DNA of 64,000 nucleotides from Siphonodentalium dalli. Taxonomy: Eukaryota; Mollusca; Scaphopoda; Gadilida; Siphonodentaliidae. This document shows positions 23,885 to 36,335 of this stretch, one piece after another. The translations under genes were made by a program, and so were the position numbers. The stretch lies in the NCBI GenBank assembly GCA_032622095.1, contig CP136063.1, positions 146,807,379 to 146,871,378 on the forward strand, given 5' to 3'. The number at the start of each line of letters is the position of its first letter. Positions within the stretch are counted from its first letter, which is position 1. Under the pieces are notes generated by a model. That model did not search any database, had not been told where the DNA came from, and saw only the letters and a list, made by a program, of their open reading frames with translations.

Positions 23885-24915
23885 ATGTTTCAACAAAGGG
23901 GTTAACTTAATATTGCACAGAAAACAGAACTGGACCAGAGAGTCATCATATGACAAACAAGGCCTGCCAGCCACCAGCTTAGCATGTGGTATCTAATGTC
24001 CACAGCAATAAATAACTCATTTCAATAACACACATGGTCTGTGTGATATGTTCTCTTCAAATTCAAAGCAGCAAATAGGTATTAATTACTTGAATTATAA
24101 AGGACAATAATTCTGTTAATATATATCGGATCAAACTCATATTCGAACTCGATCTGTATTTAGGGGTGAGAAATTCATATACCAAATTTGGTGTTGATCA
24201 GATGAAAAATGTTTGAGTCATAGCAGCTTGGGTGAATTCTAAGTAAACATAAGAGTGAAAAGGGTTAATTAAACAATACCAAAAAACCATACAGATGAAG
24301 AACATGCTAAGAAAAACCTAGGTAAGAAATATGAGGCAGATCAGAAAAAATATGTTCAACTTATTGAATTGGATAGCATGTGTGTGAAGGGTTAATTATT
24401 TTATAAACCGATCAACCAATCAATACCAAAAACTATACAGGTGAGGGGTGTGTCATAAACCTACATATCAAATAAGAACACAATCGGACAAAAAATACTT
24501 CGGTTTATAGCATCAATTTTTAATTTTTTTTTCCGAAAAAGGGTCATAACTCCTTTAAAATAAATCGGATCAAACCCATATTCGAACTATATAAGTATTT
24601 TGGGTTGAGAAACTCACATACCAATTTTTTTCTCCAATCAGATAATTTTTTTTTAGTTATGTCAGAATGCGTGAATTCTAAGTCGAAAAAGGGCCATAAT
24701 TCTGTTAAAAAAAAAGACGGTTGAAACCCATATTTGAACTAGATCTGTATTTTGGTCTGAGAAACCCATATACAAAATTTGGTTCCGATCGGATAGAAAT
24801 TGTTTGAGTTTTCACATTATGCGTAAAGTGTCTACGGACGGACAGATAGACAGACAGACAAACGATGAGCGATCAATCCGGACGTCGACACTATGTGTAT
24901 GGGTACACATAAAAA
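23885..24915 (+). mobile_element. 5-prime truncated composite retroposon, GTGTATGGGTACAC tail
   Basis: It starts inside the body at TTTCAACAAAGGGGTTAACTT and runs through the same order of blocks as 54215-55255. Two modules with GGGCCATAATTCTG-type starts follow, then a GACAGATAGACAGACAG tract and a collapsed hairpin TATGTGTATGGGTACACAT plus AAAAA. Confidence 0.8.
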
Positions 24916-25602
24916 GTTCACACACTGCTTTCTCTTTGTTTTTATTCATCAAAAGTGTGTAGTGCCATAAATGTTTCAGAGCGACGACAGCTCTCGATTT
25001 TCTTCCCAAGGACTGTAATTGCAATTTATAAGCAACCGCTGACTAAAAAAATTGAACCGGCACAAACAATCTCAAATTTATCAAAAAATATAAGAACAAA
25101 ACACATATTTTCAGCACTTTATCAACAAATTTGTTCAGAAATCTTCCATGTAATATGTTTTGAGATACACCATAACAAATTATGTATACATAATTTTGAG
25201 ATTCAGACGAGCAATGTCTGTTTAACTTAAGTTTATTTTTCTCTTAGGACAATATAACAATGTTTTTTAAGCTGATATGACATATTTCTCCCCCCTCCCT
25301 TGTTTGCGGCCAGGAGCCCACCTCCCACTCCCATAGCTCTGGTACCCCTTTGTTCATTGATGTATTAAAGTCATGTCTTCAGCATTCACAATATTAATGT
25401 AAGGCAAAATATCCATGACAAAACTCCTCAATATTTCATTCAAGGAACTCTACATGTATATGATGCAATACAACAGAGGATACAATGGACAGACAGATCT
25501 AACAAGAAAACCAATGTCAGAAATGGTAACGCGCTCAAGATCATATATTATATACCCATGATTGTAATTATAGAATATAAAATATATTGGTTTCGAGAAT
25601 GA

Positions 25603-25675
25603 CCAGTTCTGATTAAAACCATACTCAGAATCTAAAAGTACTTTTAGAGTCTGAGTATGGTTTAAACAGAACTGG
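25603..25675. mobile_element. Minimal palindrome made of two joined terminal repeats
   Basis: Seventy-three bases reading CCAGTTCTGATTAAAACC, ATACTCAGAATC, AAAAGTACTTTTAGAG, CTGAGTATGG and CAGAACTGG: a near-perfect hairpin. The same ends bound the 811-bp element at 36336-37146, so this is either a core-deleted derivative or the minimal form of that family. Confidence 0.8.
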
Positions 25676-25778
25676 CAAATGACCAACTCAGAATTCCCGT
25701 AAATAGAAATAACAACCAGCATCTAACTAACGAACCGGCGGCCGACTCCGACCACAACACCCAGTGGGCTGCACAATT

Positions 25779-26855
25779 AACAAGAGGCCAATCACGATCG
25801 GCAGATGTTAACCCATCCCTTGGCGATAGTAAATTACTATGATCGGAATCATAAATGAGAGTTTTGGTGTTGAATTATAGAGTATACTGTTATGTACTAT
25901 TATAGACAAATGTACATAACACAAATTATTGGAATTTATTGGTCACTCGCATTTTATAAGAGAATGCACTGGTACAGGATCTGTAATGCTGCACCACCAC
26001 AGCCTTGGGTTAAATGTGAAAGGTGACCTATAGATCAAGATAAGCCACATCACTGCTGACCCATTAATATCAATTATATAGCAGAGCTGTCAACAAATCA
26101 CAGGAATTGTTTATGTAGAGAGATATCTTCAGCTGTGCAAGGCGGCAAAGATGTTCAAGTCTACCGTTAATATCATGTGATGTGTATTGTTGAATCTTTA
26201 TTTTAAATTAGATACAATAGCTTTCTTTATCAGATTATCTGCACATTGGCATAAGAGACATCAGAAAATAATATAGCCTTATCAATTAGCTAAGTAGTCC
26301 AAAGGCATGAGATGCAATTAGTGAATTGGATTTAATGTCGCTCCAAACAAATTTACCAGTACATAACACAATATTTTGGACTGATTTAAAAAAAATTGGT
26401 GTGGTGACTCAGGGTACCCTTGGCAGAGTTATAATGGTGTTAGTTTTTCAAATTTTGTTAATTAAATTTTTTTTTTTTTTTTTAATTATTTAAAACAAAT
26501 ATATTTTATTATATATTTTGTTTCATTCATGTATTTTGTTTTGGTTTTTTTTGTTAAATTCAGCAAGGAGTTTAATCTAATTTTTTTTTTTTTTTTTAAG
26601 AGTGAATACTTTTTTTGAAAAAGGGCCATAACTCAGTTAAAAATAGTCAGATCAAACCCATATTAGAACTTGATCTGTCTTTTGTGCTGAGTAATTCATA
26701 TACATTTGGTTTCGATCAGATAGAAGATATTCGAGTTATCGCACCATGCGTAAAGTGTCTACGGACCGACAGACAGACGGACGGACGCACGACGAGTGGT
26801 CAATCCGGACAACGACACTATGTTTACCATACTATGGTATGGGTAAACATAAAAA
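25779..26855 (+). mobile_element. Head-to-tail hairpin retroposon, GGCCAATC head and GTTTACC tail
   Basis: The 5-prime head is AACAAGAGGCC followed by AATCACGATCGGC, a weakened form of the GCCGATC/GATCGGC stem. The body includes TATTATAGACAAATGTACAT and long T and A runs. The module GGGCCATAACTCAG and GACAGACAGACGGACGG come next, then the hairpin TGTTTACCATAC / GTATGGGTAAACA and AAAAA ending at 26855. No coding capacity. Confidence 0.8.
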
Positions 26856-28377
26856 TGTCTATAAAAGTTAAAATATAAGACTTACAAATTATCTTTTTCA
26901 TTTCTTTTATTTGTAATTGGCATAGCTTATCACAAACCAAAAATCAACAGTATTGACATAATGTTAACGACAATAAACAAAATTTAAATTCCCAACTACA
27001 CCTTTTACCAGACTCGTCCTCCGCCTCGCAGTTTGACTTTTAATCCTCCCAAAAATTCCCATTCTATAAATAAAACCCCCATGCACCCAGGCGAAACAAG
27101 AAATTCTACATTAGTATACACATGGGGCACCTAATGAGTGTCAGAGACTGGAGAGGGTGCCCTGTTGATAATGTGGGTATGTGGGTAAACAGATTGGAAT
27201 TTGGAATCTGTTGATGCTGGTGAGAGTTCAACAATTTAGTGACTTTATGCAAGAGTTGTAAATTGAAATCCTATACTTTTAATAATAATGGGATGGAGCC
27301 CAGGATTACAAAATCTAAACCAAATGGTGAAAATCTCCCCACCTGTCTGGAGTATGTTAATATGTCATCTAAGACTTTGTCAGACTTCACTTTCTCACAC
27401 TCTCATTCATGTTCTTATCATCTTTACAACTTTGTTGTTCTATTGTATGTAACCTTCTAACCCAGTGATCCAGTGTGCTTATTGTAACATACCATGCAGG
27501 CCCTCTCTCTCTCTCTCTATCTCTCTCCCATCAGTGTGTAATAAACTGTATAAGAGAAAGTCAAGCTTTATTTGCTCTCTCTCTCACCAATTGGTCTGAC
27601 TCTAAATATACAATTATTATTTGGGGTCGCTAAGTGACTGTGTGGTATTGACCTCGGACATTGATTCGCAAGGCACGCTTGCTGTCACGCCTTGCTCGCC
27701 ATCACGGGCCAGGGTTGTCCCGCTCAATCCTAAAAAAAAAGAAATTGCACTACATGTATCTCAAAAATACATGCAGCTTCTAAATATACAATCCCTGATA
27801 TATGTTTAACATTTCATGTAAAACTATGATAGATAACAAAGTTACCCACTCTAAATCTCACATATACAGTAAATGCATGCGTTTTCCAATTCGTGGCAAA
27901 GTTTGTCCGAAAATCTATTTTTAGCATATGATATCATTATTTGTGACATACCCAGGAGCTCAATGCATACAAGCGCTACTGATCATCCTTCGTTATTGTT
28001 TACTGACTACCTTGCTCCTGTTTAAATTTGCGCAGTACTATTTTCTTTAGCAAACATTGGTGTGCAAATATAAATCTGAGCAAAAAATTTTATGACTCAA
28101 AAGAGTCACAAATGTGAAAATTAAAGGCGTTTTTGTATTGATGGATATACATGTAAACTGCGAGGTGAATTTTCTGAAGTGCCAGTGAGCATTCTATCGA
28201 TGGTCATTGATGTGTTATGACTTTACTTTAGGTAGATTTTATGTCAGTGATGCCCATAACTATTGAAATACCGGTACAATAACTATTATTGGACCAAGTG
28301 TAATAGAATCATGTAACTTCACAACAAAGTAATTCAGTTATTTTCTGCACTCACTGTGCATTTACATGGTTGTAATC
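26856..28377. other. Unassigned sequence with a CT microsatellite
   Basis: A CT-rich tract lies at about 27500-27530 and again at 27572-27586. Nearby text TGTAATAAACTGTATAAGAG, AAGCTTTATTTGC and a TTTGGGGTCGC that could be read as a primer-binding site hinted at a solo long terminal repeat, but no matching partner exists in the window. No gene is supported. Confidence 0.3.
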
Positions 28378-28700
28378 TTTAACCCTTTCCTCACTAAATA
28401 TCCAGTGACAAGTACAGTAATGCCCTAAATAATCGACTCCTTAACCACAGCAGAATTATGAGTAATTTTTCAGGATTTAGTTGAAAATATGGCTTGTTAG
28501 CGATATTTCCAACTAAATCCTGAAAAGTTGCCCATAATTGTGCTGTGGTTAAGGAGTCAATTATTTAGGGCATTTCTGTATTATCTGAACATTTCCCACC
28601 AATGATAGTGAATCATTTTGCACTTGCATTTGACTGTCTGCCATCCGCTTATATTTGCTTACATCCATCTAAATGAATAATAGACCATTCCAATGTATGC
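28378..28700. mobile_element. GTTCAGATAATAAGTT repeat interrupted by a pogo-like MITE
   Basis: The left part reads TTTAACCCTTTCCTCACTAA. The host repeat is split at a TA by the MITE at 28415-28578 and resumes with TTATCTGAACATTTCCCACC and GAATAATAGACCATTCC, matching the layout at 13681-13946. Confidence 0.65.
28415..28578. mobile_element. Pogo-like palindromic MITE
   Basis: Both arms are present with a shortened loop: CAGTAATGCCCTAAATAATC at the left, GATTTAGTTGAAAATATGG near the centre, and the reverse right arm ending GGGCATTTCTG. TA flanks it at 28413-28414 and 28579-28580. Confidence 0.9.
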
Positions 28701-28705
28701 TTCAG

Positions 28706-29017
28706 GAAGAATTAAGAACCGTAAACTGAATGCCATCAAATACATGATTTTCATTAGGGATTGTGAGCCTCATAAATTTTGCAAGAGGCTACAAAACGGA
28801 CATGACTCTTTCGAACCCTAAAATTATGTATACATAATTTGATAAGAGATATGTCAACCCACCTAATCGGAAGATTTCTGAACTAATTTGTGGACATAGC
28901 ACTGAAAATAGTGTTTTATTTCTTAAAAAATTTCGGTTAATTTTAGATAGCGATCACGTAAATATTGCACCTGTGGGGACTTATGGTACTCTGGACTTCA
29001 ATAAATACGTTGTGTAG
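28706..29017 (+). pseudogene. Two consecutive coding-like stretches in different frames
   Basis: After a TTCAG, a frame from 28706 encodes text beginning RIKNRKLNAIKYMIF and stops at 28819-28821. A second frame from 28838 to the TAG at 29015-29017 encodes text including RKISELICGHSTENS and DSDHVNIAPVGTYG. Both have a protein-like residue mix. I do not recognise a family. A frameshifted remnant of one gene or retroposed copy is possible; so is chance, since neither has a start codon. Confidence 0.22.
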
Positions 29018-29885
29018 GTTCTTTTACTCCGAGAAGAAAAGCGGTGAGTCCTCTGGTTGATAACTTTAATAAGTATGAACAACTATAAACAGCAAGGCAG
29101 TATCGCAGATAGAACAACTTTGTGGATTGAGAAACTATCTGGTTGCCAGAAAATTTGCTTCTCCCAGACATGTACTGGTCCAGGGCTAATGGCTACTGTG
29201 TTGGCAGGGAGCCAACACATTAGCAAGGGACTGAAACTCCATAAAACTATATTGAATTAATAATAGATTAAATCTAGAGTACTAATTAGTACTAGTAGAT
29301 TAAATCTATGATACTTAAAATAAGGTACAATATTGTCCCTACTTATAACCATAAGAGCATGAGATGTAGTCATAAGGGCATGAAAGATTAATAAACATCA
29401 ATCTTGTAACAATAACTAAGGTTTCGTGCAAATCCATCAGGTAAAGTCACAGCAGGTACAGCTTCGTGAGAACAGGTAACTTCGTTACAGACCAAGGGAA
29501 GAAAAACTACAGCTATCATCGCTCTGTAATGCTTATGTTGCTACACAATTTTGTATGATGCATGATGTTTTAAAATGGTTTCATATTAATATAACTCAAT
29601 AAAACTTTTCAGTTTTCTGGATAGTTGCCAGTTTCAATGTCCCTGGCTAGCTTTTGTCATGTAAAGTATATAAACACCTCCCAATCTCGGATGGCCAGGC
29701 TAGCCCAGTCTTATATAAACATGCCATTAACTACATCTTACAGAGCATGACAATATGCAGTCTCTTTTATTTTGGCCAAGGGTTGATTATTAAAACTATT
29801 GGGCTGGGAGACATCTTTGCAGACTTGTTTATTGCCAGTCACATATATTGGTGTGGCAGATCCACAAATTAGTCAACTTCAATAC
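29018..29885. other. Unassigned sequence
   Basis: Short unsupported frames only. The TAC at 29883-29885 (ATAC if read as 4 bp) is the left target duplication of the next element. Confidence 0.4.
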
Positions 29886-31659
29886 TAGTCCAGGAGATAT
29901 TGGTCAACCTCTGCACCCCCCCCCCCCCCCAGGACTTAACTTCACCCCACTAATTTTCTTCCTTAAGGTCTCCTCTAATTTTTTTCACTTGTTAACAAGA
30001 ACAAAAAGTGGCTGCAGAGACTCCAGACAAGATGGCGTCCATCATGGCGGCCATTTAAAAAAAATGCACCATGTCTCTTTGATCGCCGTTATAGTAAAGA
30101 TGATATCACATGTGGTCTTGTTTTCCGCACGATTCGTTATGCTAATATACAACCCTTACAAATTAGCCAAAAATCCGACATCAGAATCCAATATGGCAGC
30201 CAAGATGGCCACCAAAATGTGAAAATATGCTATTTTTCTGACATGTTACCACCTTTCGTTTGTCTCTGTGGGAAAATGTTGGCATCTTTGCGTCATGTTA
30301 TACATTTATCATATAGAGGAGTCATCGGCGAACACATGGGGACCATAATGTACATTCATTGCGGGATATTTTTGTCCGATATCACCTTTTCCCAAATGTC
30401 GGTATAATAGGTCAAAGCCGAATCTACGTTAATAACGCGATGTAATGTTTCGAATCAATGAATGTTATTGCTATTATAACAACACCCATACATATATATG
30501 TGCAGGAGATACTCGGGCTAGGATTCCTCTTATACCTGAGTTGAGGAATATTTACCCAAATCCAAGATGGCGGCCAAAATGGCCACCAGAAATAAAAAAT
30601 CGCCGAAACTCGCTGATTTTAACATCAGTGAGCATTATTGTCATGACAACTCCACAACTGCTTACTATTGTGAGTTGGGAACACTTAGGCGAAGAACTGT
30701 CCTTGTACCATATCCAAATAAAAGTCCCCCAAATCCAAAATGGCGCCCACAATGGCGGACAGTTTTTGAAAAAATCACCGAAATTCCCTCATATTCACAT
30801 CATTGGGCATTATTGTCGAGACAACTCCACCCATGCTTACAGTTGGGTTGGAAACACTGAGGTGAAGTAATTACCTTTAATACATCTCATGCAATAAATG
30901 GTTTTCCAAATCGATGATGGCAGCCAAAATTGCGACCGAAATTTGAAAACTAGCCTACATTCCTTTACTTTCTTACGATGGGCATTATTGTTTCGCGATT
31001 TCTACCCACCATTACATGTTGATATGGAATATTGATATGAAGTATTCATTAGGGTTTGGCAATTGATACTCACAGTCAAGATCGCGGCTAAATTGGCGGC
31101 CAGAAATTGAAAAGAAATCGATATTTTCACATACTAATTTCAACTTTCTGTCATAATATCGGTATGTATGGACGAAACGGTATATACACCATCTACTAGT
31201 TCAACTTAAACGTATCAAAACGCATAACATAGCTTGTATCCTTCTGGATAGATGAAAACCCATAATTAATATCGCGATGTGGCATTTCGAAATCCATTCT
31301 CCACTTAGCGCCGATAATGGCCGTAACCGTAGGCGCGCCGAATAGTCACATCAGAACAATTACCTGATAACAGATTCTGATTTGCCACGTCACGTCCATA
31401 ATTATCTGGACCAGCTTCCATTTCTTTGTCTGATAAATCTAGGTCGCTCACACAGACAAAGTATTCACCACTTCCTGGGAGAAGGGTACCTCTAATCGTA
31501 ACGTTTCAAACAATTCATTTCCCGGTGTCTAGCTTACGATTTTAAATATTTGCTAAATATGTGATTTGTGCGTCATCTTGAACTAGGAAGGCATATGATC
31601 GATGAGTATACAAGCTTTAATACAGAAGGTCATCTCTATGTATGTGTCTCATACCCCAT

Positions 31660-32120
31660 GGGGATAACGACATGTAGACCTGGCGAACCAGTTAGCTAGT
31701 CACTTCTCAATAGATGGTTCGTCAACTCACAAACTCAGCGAACGCATTGACATACGTGGACAACTTCGATAGTGTTTCGAAGCTTGCTAGCAGCTGTATC
31801 ATTCCTTTGGACAGATGTCTATCTGCTAAGGAGAAGACCATATGTACGGACTACCCACACTTCTTGACCATGATCCGAAGCAAACTGTGTGACGTCCCGC
31901 AGTTGTCTTGTCGAATATCTCCAAGCAGAGAAGAACAATACTCGCGGTGCTAGTTTGTGGACATGCGCTATGATAGTGGGAATGAAATGGGCCACGGTAT
32001 AGACCACCCTACACTTGGTGCATGTTTAAGATATAGAATGTCATGCGTGTGGTAAGATTGTATTTCCACATCCGCTTCGAAGCCGTTCTGATTCAACTTG
32101 ACCAGACCTACAATTTTGCC
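31660..32120 (-). pseudogene. Broken transposon coding remnant, left arm
   Basis: Translated on the minus strand in changing frames, it gives GKIVGLVKLNQNGFEA, then VAHFIPTIIAHVHKLAPRVL, then MVFSLADRHLSKGMI, then RQVYMSLSPWG. The right arm encodes matching peptides in the same order on the plus strand. The phrase MVF-LADRH followed by a hydrophilic helix-like stretch faintly recalls the V-YAL--R motif of Mutator-like transposases, and long terminal repeats also fit that group. The short target duplication does not. Family assignment is tentative. Confidence 0.45.
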
Positions 32121-32676
32121 TGGATAATACTATGCTAGCCTCCCTCAAAACAGTCGGATGGACTAAAGGATAATGTCTTTATAGCATGAATGTATGCATT
32201 TTTGTTATCCTCTCTCAGGGTTAGTGTCAGTATGTGGGCAGTATTATTCAAGAAAATGTCAGGAACTGTGGTGCATTCATTTCACTATGTATTTAAAGAA
32301 CAATGTATAGTCTCGATGGCAATGGCTGTGGACGTTGGGGAACGTGACCTTTATGAGCATATAGCTTTATATATATATAACTTTAGAATATAGTAGTTAA
32401 TGTCTCATGCAGGAAAATGGTCGCAATGGTAATGTTACCAAGAAATCACTTGGTGTACCAACGTATGTTGAACTGAATGCAAGAGCTCATCAACATAACA
32501 TTCCTCTGGATGTTCTTCGCGTTGAACATTTCACCCTTTTGTTGATGGCATTTGTACTTTCTTGAACCATACCGACCACCACCTAACGTGAATATGACAT
32601 ATCAACAAACTATCAAAGGTATCGCCTTTAAGACTACACCCCAGTATTGGTGGGGCTTATACAGTAGTAGCCAATG

Positions 32677-33150
32677 GCACACACCTGGTCCAGTTGATTC
32701 CAAACGGATGGGAACATACAATCTTAGCATACAAGGAAAGCAAAGCCACACATGAGATCCTGTCTGAATCTAAAACATACCAAAATAAGGGGCGGTGCAG
32801 TCATGGTCCAATTTCCTTTCCACTATCATGACACATTCCCACAAACTAGCACCGTGTGTATTGTTATCATTTGCTTGGATCTGTTCGGTGAGACGATTGC
32901 TCAACGCTAACAAGATTGTTCTTAGGATCATGTTCAAGAAGTTTGAGTATATTTAAATATGCATTATGGTCTTCTACGCCTTAGCAGACAGGCATCCGTC
33001 AAATGTCATGCTTTCAACATTCGAAGCCATATACAGAAGTTGTCCGGGTACGTCAGTGCATTAGATGAGTATGTGGATTGATGAACCATATATTGAGAAG
33101 TGGCTGTTTGGGAAGATCACCAGGTGTACATGTTGTTATCGCCATTAGGT
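32677..33150 (+). pseudogene. Broken transposon coding remnant, right arm
   Basis: Reading frames shift several times, but peptides GTHLVQLIPNGWEHTIL, STIMTHSHKLAPCVLLSFAW, MVFYALADRHPSNVML and HQVYMLLSPLG line up with those of the left arm. Because protein-level similarity survives better than the frame, both arms probably descend from one coding sequence that was functional before the inverted duplication or early after it. Stops and frameshifts make it inactive. Confidence 0.45.
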
Positions 33151-35065
33151 CACCAAAGCTGACAATACGCAGATAGATCCTTCTAAAAGCTAGTATACGC
33201 ATCGACCGAATACCTTTCTAGTGTATCGCACAAGATGATGCCCATACCCCATATGTAGCATCTGAATTATACCATAAGCTATACCATGAATGAAGCTCGC
33301 CGAGAATAAGGATAAGAATTCCAAGCTTTCGAACCAAACACGTGAGCTGGACACCGGCATATGTCTTGTTCGAAACATTGCGATTAGTGGGACCCTTCTA
33401 CAAAGAAGTTTAGAACACTGTTGCTGTGAGCGAGATAGATTAATCTGACGAAGAGACGGAAACTAGTCTAGATAATGCTGAATGTGGCAAATCAGAATAA
33501 GCTCAGGTACTGTTGTTTTGATTCTTGGAAGTCATAATATGACTATTCGGCGCACCTATATACGGTTACGGCCTGTATGGGCCCATAGTGCATGGAGAAT
33601 GGATTTTGAAATGTCACATCGCGATTGTGGATTTTCATCCTTCCAAAAGGCTACGACTTACGTTGGAACTAATAGTGGCTTATATTATGTACCGTTTTGT
33701 CTATACAGATCGATATTATGACAAAAAGTTGAAATTAGTATGTGATAATATCGGCTTCTTTTCAATTTATGGCCGCCAGTTTGGCCGCCATATTGACTGT
33801 GGGTATTAATTGCCGAACCCAAATGAATACTTCATATCAATATTCCCATATCAACATGTGATGGTGGGTAGAAATCGCGAATCAATAACGCCCATCGTAA
33901 GAAAGTAAAGGAATGTAGGCATGTTTTCAAATTTCGGCCGCCATCTTCGATTTGGAAAACCATTTCTTGCATGAGATGTAAGGTAATTACTTCACCTCAG
34001 TGTTTCCAACCCAACTGTAAGCATGGGTGGAGTTGTCTAGACAATAATGCCCAATGATGTGAATATGAGGGAATTTTGGTGATTTTTTCATTGTGGGCGC
34101 CATTTTGGATTTGGGGGACTTTTATTTGGATATGGTACAAGAACAGTTCTTCGCCTAAGTGTTCCCAACTCACAATAGTAAGCAGTTGTGGAGTTGTCAT
34201 GACAATAATGCTTACTGATGTTTCGACGATTTTTTATTTCTGGTGGCCATTTTGGCCGCCATCTTGGATTTGGGTAAATATTCCTCAACTCAGGTATAAG
34301 AGGAATCCTAGCTCGAGTATCTCCTGCACATATATATGCATGGGTGTTGTTATAATAGCAATAACATTCATTGATTCGAAACATTACATCGCGTTATTAA
34401 CGTAGATTCGGCTTTGACCTATTATACCGACATTTGGGAAAAGGTGATATCGGACAAAAATATCCCGCAATGAATGTACATTATGGTCCCCATGTGTTCG
34501 CCAATGACTCCTCTATATGATAAATGTATAACATGACGCAAAGATGCCAACATTTTCCCACAGAGACAAACGAAAGGTGGTAACATGTCAGAAAAATAGC
34601 ATATTTTCACATTTCGGTGGCCATCTTGGCCGCCATATTGGATTCTGGTGTCGGATTTTTGGCTAATTTGTAAGGGTTGTATATTAGCATAACGAATCGA
34701 GCGGAAAACAAGACCACATGTGATATCATCTTTACTATAACGGCGATCAAAGAGACCTGGTGCATTTAAAAAAAATGGCCGCCATGATGGACGCCATCTT
34801 GTCTGGAGTCTCTGCAGCCACTTTTTTTTCTTGTTAACAAGTGAAAAAAATTAGAGGAGACCTTAAGGAAGAAAATTAGTGTGGTGAAGTTAAGTCCTGG
34901 GGGGGGGGGGGGGGGTGCAGAGGTCGACCAATATCTCCTGGACTATACCTCATGACAGAATAATTTGTATCCTGTTATGCATCTGGATAATCACCATGGG
35001 AATAGCTATAATATGTATATCAGCTGTCATTTGACAATCAACACAACATGCTAGTATTCTGTGTA

Positions 35066-35212
35066 TAGTAATGCTCTAAATAATCGACTCCTTATTATTA
35101 ACCACAGCGGAATTATGGGTTATTTTTCAGGATTTAGTCGGAAATATGGCTTGTTGCCATTCATCGGAAAGCTCTAACTGAGAGCTTTCCGATGAATGGC
35201 AAGAAGCCATAT
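35066..35212. mobile_element. Pogo-like palindromic MITE, right arm truncated
   Basis: Left arm with a small TTATTA insertion in the ACTCCTTATTATTAACC stretch, central hairpin GGAAAGCTCTAACTGAGAGC, and the right arm lost after AGCCATAT. Confidence 0.85.
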
Positions 35213-35464
35213 ATCAGCGCATGGACTCTAGGGATATGAGGAACAGAGAAAGAAACCCCTAACACAGCACACGTATCCTGCTGCATTACTCTTGAACATG
35301 TTTGAGCCACGGGTAAAGGAGGTTGGGTGCTATGCCCTCTATCTACCCTTCCCATATCAGACTCTTTGCTCCAGTGCCCTTATTTGGGAATTTTCTTCTG
35401 ATTGACTGCATATTTGACTAGCAGGGTGAACCGACTTATAGTCTGTGCTGTTTCCCCTCTGCTT

Positions 35465-35625
35465 TCATTCGTCGAAAGGCGCGATTTGACCCGTCCAAAA
35501 TACTCCCCAGACAAAAGTATCCCTAGGTATCAAATTTTTAAAAATCACGTCGAAAGGCGCGATTTGACCATTTTGAAGGTCAATGTCAGGTCGACGCGAC
35601 GATTTGACCCGTCCAAATCACTCCC
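35465..35625 (+). repeat. Three short copies of GTCGAAAGGCGCGATTTGACC-like text
   Basis: Copies near 35470, 35549 and 35592 (the last as GTCGACGCGACGATTTGACC), two of them followed by CGTCCAAA. They are CpG rich relative to the surroundings. Function unknown. Confidence 0.6.
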
Positions 35626-36335
35626 GTCCGGCAGTTTTCCCGGCCATTGCTAACAAACAGACAGAAGTTCCAAAATATATATTAGATTATACTTTGATCA
35701 CATACTAGGCCCACTGATAAATTTGTCTGTCTAACTATTGACAAGGGATATATTTGAGTAAGGTGTTGACAGAGAATTCAGGTACATGTCAATTAATAAT
35801 TCTTTTCAAGAAAATGCTTTCCAGGTAACTATCCATTCATAATAATACATGTATGCATACAGCATTAAATTGAGGACAATTGAAAATCCATGTTTTCTCA
35901 CGGTCCAGATAGGAAACTGGTGTACACAGTGTTGATTCTATGGGAAAGTTGACCGAAGACAAACAGAAACAGACCAATGAATTCTAAAAGATAAGATATT
36001 AGTTTAAACAGGTTAAGCCTGTAGTTAACCCCTTAATTACTGACTGATTTTTCGCTCAGTTATACAACAAACCCATTCAATTGGTATATTAATCATTTGG
36101 AGGGGGGTTTTGATCATACATTGTACAAGACATAGGATTCCTATTTTGTCATTTGGAGGGAATGTTCAGATAATAAGTTCAACAAATGGCCTGAGTGAAT
36201 GCCTCATCAATGAGTATTTTAATAGTCATCAAAGGCTTTGTGATCAACCAGTGCTGTAGCCCCATGTAGGAGGGTCTCACCCCTATTCTGGTATGCAGGA
36301 TTTGTGCTATTTTTATGTGATATGCAGGATTCATA

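Larger units (their letters stand above)
29886..34945. mobile_element. 5060-bp long-inverted-repeat element (inverted dimer)
   Basis: The outer ends are TAGTCCAGGAGATATTGG and the exact reverse complement, flanked by TAC (or ATAC) at 29883-29885 and 34946-34948. The arms include mirrored C16/G17-type runs near 29917 and 34900 and repeated CCAAGATGGCGGCC motifs. From 29886 to about 30870 the arms are almost identical to 33980-34945. Going inward they stay alignable but steadily more different, right to the centre near 32400. The inner parts carry broken coding remnants that face outward. The target duplication is short, so I cannot assign a superfamily with confidence. Confidence 0.9.

Noticed and set aside
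27480-27640. Solo LTR with primer-binding site
   Set aside because: AATAAA-like and TTTGGGGTCGC text were suggestive, but there is no second LTR, no TG...CA boundary that I can fix and no target duplication.
30445-30870. 141-codon frame and its mirror at 34088-34384
   Set aside because: Both lie within the terminal inverted arms and are built from the CCAAGATGGCGGCC subrepeats, so they are by-products of the repeat.
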